From: Actinomycetes bacterium
GTDB lineage: Bacteria; Actinomycetota; Acidimicrobiia; Acidimicrobiales; Palsa-688
Length of the DNA: 15,123 nucleotides
Assembly: GCA_021827285.1 (NCBI GenBank)
Contig: JAKAWM010000009.1
Coordinates: 1 to 15,123, forward strand
Direction: 5' to 3'
Part shown: positions 13,165-15,123 of the stretch, one piece after another
How positions within the stretch are numbered: position 1 is the stretch's first letter
Layout of the letters: every line of letters begins with the position of its first letter
Notes under the pieces: generated by a model
Database searches by the model: none
What the model was told of the DNA's origin: nothing
Seen by the model: the letters and a program-made list of their open reading frames with translations, nothing else
Program-made: the position numbers and the translations under genes

Positions 13165-14109
13165 TCAGCTGAAGGCAGGGAGGACTTCGCTCTGCATGAG
13201 CTCAAGTGCTCCCAGGTCAAAGGGGGGCGCAATGGCGAACACGAAATGGGTGACGCCCGCATCAATGTAGCGTCTCAGGCCCTTGATGACGTCCTCGGGA
13301 GCCCCGATCAACCACCCTTCGCGGACCGACTCGAGGTCTGCCCAATTGCTCGCCGCGATACGTTTGGCAACCTCCTCCGCCTCGCCTCGAGACTTCGCTA
13401 GCGCAAGCGTCGGGTGGCAAGAGAGCTCGATACCCTCGCCATCGCGGCCAATGTCCTCGCACAGGCGACGTAGCTTCGCTGCGCTCTCGGCGCACTTGGC
13501 GGGCGAACCTACGACGTTGAGCCGGGATGCGTGCTGGGCCGCGACCCGGAGGGAGCCGAGCCCGGTACCGCCAATAGTGATCGGCGGGTGTGGAGATTGG
13601 ACCGGCTTTGGCTCGCAAGCAGCCCCCTCGAGACGGTAGTAGCGGCCGTGGAAAGTGGCACGGGGCTCGGTCCAGAGGAGCTTCACCAGTTCGAGCGCCT
13701 CCGCGAGCCTCTGGTAGCGCTCGGAAAGGTCCGGGAACTCAAGCCCGAAGGACCGGAACTCGCGCTCCGCCCAGGCCGCTCCGAGGGTGAACTCCAACCT
13801 CCCCCCGCTCATTTGGTCCACCTGCGCTGCGGCCTTGGCCAAGACAGCTGGGTGGCGGTAAATAGCCCCGTTCACCAGAGCGCCGATCCGCACGCGTTCG
13901 GTTGACAGGGCCATGGCGCTGAGTGTCGTGAGGGTCTCGAAACAGGCACCGTCATCAGGCCCCGCGAACGGGAGCAGGTGGTCAAAGGTCCAAACCGAGC
14001 CGTAGCCCAGTTCTTCCGCGGTGCGCACCGCCGCCAAGTAATCGGGCCAACTGGTCCTTTGCGCCTGCAACTGGACCCCAAAATGCAAGGGGCGCCCCTT
14101 GAGCTCCAT
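13165..14109 (-). CDS. LLM-class (luciferase-like) oxidoreductase, probably F420-dependent
   Basis: A 314-residue TIM-barrel oxidoreductase of the luciferase-like monooxygenase superfamily. Typical features are visible: G-V-Q-L at residues 11-14, A-E-E-L-G-Y-G-S-V-W-T-F-D-H at 31-44, a T-L-S-A-M-A-L-S-T-E-R-V-R-I-G strand-helix, and S-G-G-R-L-E-F-T-L-G-A-A-W at 101-113. The N-terminal pattern is that of the actinobacterial F420-dependent subgroup, though FMN use cannot be ruled out; the substrate is unknown. ATG 14109 is chosen for AAGGAGGT 7 nt upstream. The frame is open upstream for 61 more codons, but that extension covers the divergent ABM gene. It is divergent from the ABM gene with about 60 nt between start codons. 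Confidence 0.9.
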   Translation of the reverse strand: MELKGRPLHFGVQLQAQRTSWPDYLAAVRTAEELGYGSVWTFDHLLPFAGPDDGACFETLTTLSAMALSTERVRIGALVNGAIYRHPAVLAKAAAQVDQMSGGRLEFTLGAAWAEREFRSFGLEFPDLSERYQRLAEALELVKLLWTEPRATFHGRYYRLEGAACEPKPVQSPHPPITIGGTGLGSLRVAAQHASRLNVVGSPAKCAESAAKLRRLCEDIGRDGEGIELSCHPTLALAKSRGEAEEVAKRIAASNWADLESVREGWLIGAPEDVIKGLRRYIDAGVTHFVFAIAPPFDLGALELMQSEVLPAFS

Positions 14110-14131
14110 GTCGCAAACCTCCTTCGAGAAC

Positions 14132-14162
14132 ACAATATCCGCCGTCCGCCAGGCTGTATAGT
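14132..14162. promoter_or_regulatory. Overlapping divergent promoters of the LLM and ABM genes
   Basis: On the plus strand TATAGT (14157-14162) lies 7 nt before the ABM ATG, as in a leaderless gene. On the minus strand TATTGT (14137-14132) is a -10 for the LLM gene, with TATACA (4 of 6 to TTGACA) 17 nt upstream. That -35 occupies the same bases as the plus-strand -10, so the two promoters should interfere or be co-regulated. Confidence 0.45.
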
Positions 14163-14169
14163 TCCGGCC

Positions 14170-14478
14170 ATGGTCACAGAAGTTGCTCATCTCCGGGTCG
14201 TCCCTGGGCAGGAAGGAGACTTCGAGTCCGCCTTCGAGCGCTTCCAGGCGTTCCTGGCTCCAGCTGCTGGGTTTCATGGCGCTGAGCTGCAACGCAGCAT
14301 TGAACGTCCCGACGAGTACTGGTTATTCGTCCACTGGGATAGAGTCGAGTCCCACACCGTTGATTTCAAGCAGGCCGGAGGCTTTGCCCGCTGGGACCAG
14401 CTGGTGGGGCCTTACCTGGTCGCCCCGGCAGAGGCCGTCCACGCGGAGCTGCGCGCCGAGGTGCGGCCGGGGATTTGA
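14170..14478 (+). CDS. Antibiotic biosynthesis monooxygenase (ABM) domain protein
   Basis: A 102-residue dimeric alpha/beta-barrel fold protein of the ABM family. Signs are the first strand V-A-H-L-R-V-V-P-G, the helix E-G-D-F-E-S-A-F-E-R-F, the strand Y-W-L-F-V-H-W-D-R-V-E-S-H, and the late F-K-Q-A-G-G-F-A-R-W helix, all in family order. Members are cofactor-free monooxygenases, heme-degrading enzymes or proteins of unknown function; the residues do not settle which. ATG 14170 has no ribosome site but a TATAGT box 7 nt upstream, so it is probably leaderless. The same frame is open upstream to 13978, but that part is antisense to the LLM gene and not ABM-like. Pairing with an LLM oxidoreductase suggests a shared oxidative pathway. 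Confidence 0.82.
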   Translation: MVTEVAHLRVVPGQEGDFESAFERFQAFLAPAAGFHGAELQRSIERPDEYWLFVHWDRVESHTVDFKQAGGFARWDQLVGPYLVAPAEAVHAELRAEVRPGI

Positions 14479-14539
14479 CAAGGGCCCGAGCTTACAATTC
14501 GTCGCCTGCTCGCGGTCCGGGCGTGTAACGCTGGATGGC

Positions 14540-15123
14540 GTGCTTGACCTCTTCAAGCAGTTGGCCGCCAGGGCCGATGCGCTCCAACAGCGACATGGGT
14601 GGCTGGCGTTCCCGCTGGCGGTGCAGCGCAAGGCTAGCGATGACCAGGTTGGGAGCTTGGCCGCGCTCATGGCGTACTTCGGGTTCTTGGCCATCGTCCC
14701 CCTTTTGCTGGTCTTGGCCGCCGTGCTCGGCTTCGTCCTGGCCAGCGACCCGAGCCTCAAAGCTCAGGTGCTCCACACCGCAGAAGGCTCCTTCCCTTCG
14801 CTGGCGGGTTACATCGACCGTGCGGTAAGGGGGAGCAACACCGCCCTCGGCGTCGGCTTGGCCGGAGCCTTGTGGGCCGGGCTGGGTGTCACGCGGGCAA
14901 CCGAGCGGGCGCTGGACTCGATCTGGGACATTCCCCTCCACGAGAGACCTAACTTGTGGTGGTCGCGAGTACGCGGGCTCGGGATGCTGGTGGTCCTGGG
15001 AGCGACCTTCCTCGGGTCTACGGCCCTGGCCAGCCTGAGAACTGTGGGCGGCGTCTTCGGGGTCGCCACGGACGTTGTGGCGGTGGGGGGTTCTGTGGCC
15101 CTGAACCTCATTTTGTACGCCCT
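14540..15123 (+). CDS. YihY/virulence factor BrkB family membrane protein (3' end outside window)
   Basis: At least 194 residues of a polytopic inner-membrane protein; the frame has no stop and runs off the window. The family's N-terminal layout is clear: a cytoplasmic helix with Q-Q-R-H-G-W-L-A-F-P-L-A-V, then D-D-Q-V-G-S-L-A-A-L-M-A-Y-F-G-F (residues ~34-49), a first membrane segment F-L-A-I-V-P-L-L-L-V-L, an amphipathic stretch, G-L-A-G-A-L-W-A-G-L-G-V-T-R-A-T-E-R-A-L-D-S-I-W, and a further membrane segment starting G-L-G-M-L-V-V-L-G-A-T-F-L. The protein was once called RNase BN but its function is unknown. GTG 14540 is the likeliest start by family alignment; its ribosome site is weak and TTG 14561 is an alternative. 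It is 61 nt after the ABM stop. Confidence 0.82.
   Translation, partial: MLDLFKQLAARADALQQRHGWLAFPLAVQRKASDDQVGSLAALMAYFGFLAIVPLLLVLAAVLGFVLASDPSLKAQVLHTAEGSFPSLAGYIDRAVRGSNTALGVGLAGALWAGLGVTRATERALDSIWDIPLHERPNLWWSRVRGLGMLVVLGATFLGSTALASLRTVGGVFGVATDVVAVGGSVALNLILYA
14541..14559 (+). repeat. Hairpin at the start of the YihY/BrkB gene
   Basis: TGCTTGA (14541-14547) and TCAAGCA (14553-14559) are perfect 7-bp arms with a 5-nt loop, beginning one base inside the proposed GTG start. In mRNA it could cover the initiation region and reduce translation, or it may be a chance consequence of coding. Confidence 0.3.

Noticed and set aside
13978..14169. Upstream extension of the ABM gene
   Set aside because: It is antisense to the LLM gene and not ABM-like; the domain begins at ATG 14170, which has a -10 box 7 nt upstream.
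14110..14292. 61-codon N-terminal extension of the LLM oxidoreductase (to an upstream start at 14292)
   Set aside because: The extension has no family similarity, lies antisense to the ABM gene, and a perfect AAGGAGGT site points to ATG 14109.
1..15123. Mobile element, CRISPR array, tRNA or defence system
   Set aside because: No transposase, integrase, long terminal inverted repeats, regularly spaced repeats or cloverleaf was seen by reading; all intact genes fit metabolism, transport or redox roles.

Overview
The window looks like chromosomal DNA of a high-GC actinomycete-type bacterium (Actinomycetota; an acidimicrobial lineage is possible but I cannot fix it). Reasons: high GC, frequent GTG/TTG starts, several promoters whose -10 box lies 6-7 nt before a start codon (leaderless messages), a probable F420-type luciferase-like oxidoreductase, and a sugar importer operon with no ATPase gene. 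Coding density is high and no gene-free stretch exceeds 300 bases. I see no tRNA, rRNA, CRISPR, transposase or phage gene.

Region A (1-3356, + strand) is a redox block. A DUF302 gene sits behind a -10 box covered by an ATACC/GGTAT palindrome. It is followed by a compact three-gene set: a ferric-reductase-like membrane flavocytochrome, a membrane-anchored FMN-binding protein with the SGAT flavinylation motif, and ApbE, which attaches FMN to such motifs. Together they should carry electrons from cytoplasmic NAD(P)H across the membrane to a covalently bound FMN outside the cell.

Region B (3403-4212, - strand) is a convergent PAP2-family membrane phosphatase gene with a palindrome and a Pho-box-like repeat in its promoter.

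Region C (4333-12981) is a self-contained sugar locus. A LacI-family repressor is divergent from a five-gene operon: GH127 (beta-L-arabinofuranosidase family), GH31 (alpha-xylosidase-like), two CUT1-type permeases and a periplasmic-type sugar-binding protein. The repressor/GH127 gap holds a good sigma70-like promoter with a LacI-style operator on its -10 box and a second operator-like site. Both hydrolases lack signal peptides, so the likely logic is to import an arabinose/xylose-decorated oligosaccharide and trim it in the cytoplasm. The shared ATPase would be encoded elsewhere. The binding protein has a signal peptide but no lipobox cysteine.

Region D (12982-15123) holds a remnant of a HAD-family phosphatase gene (only the DxDG nucleophile motif survives), a luciferase-like oxidoreductase gene, a divergent and probably leaderless ABM-domain gene, and the 5' part of a YihY/BrkB membrane protein gene that runs off the window edge.
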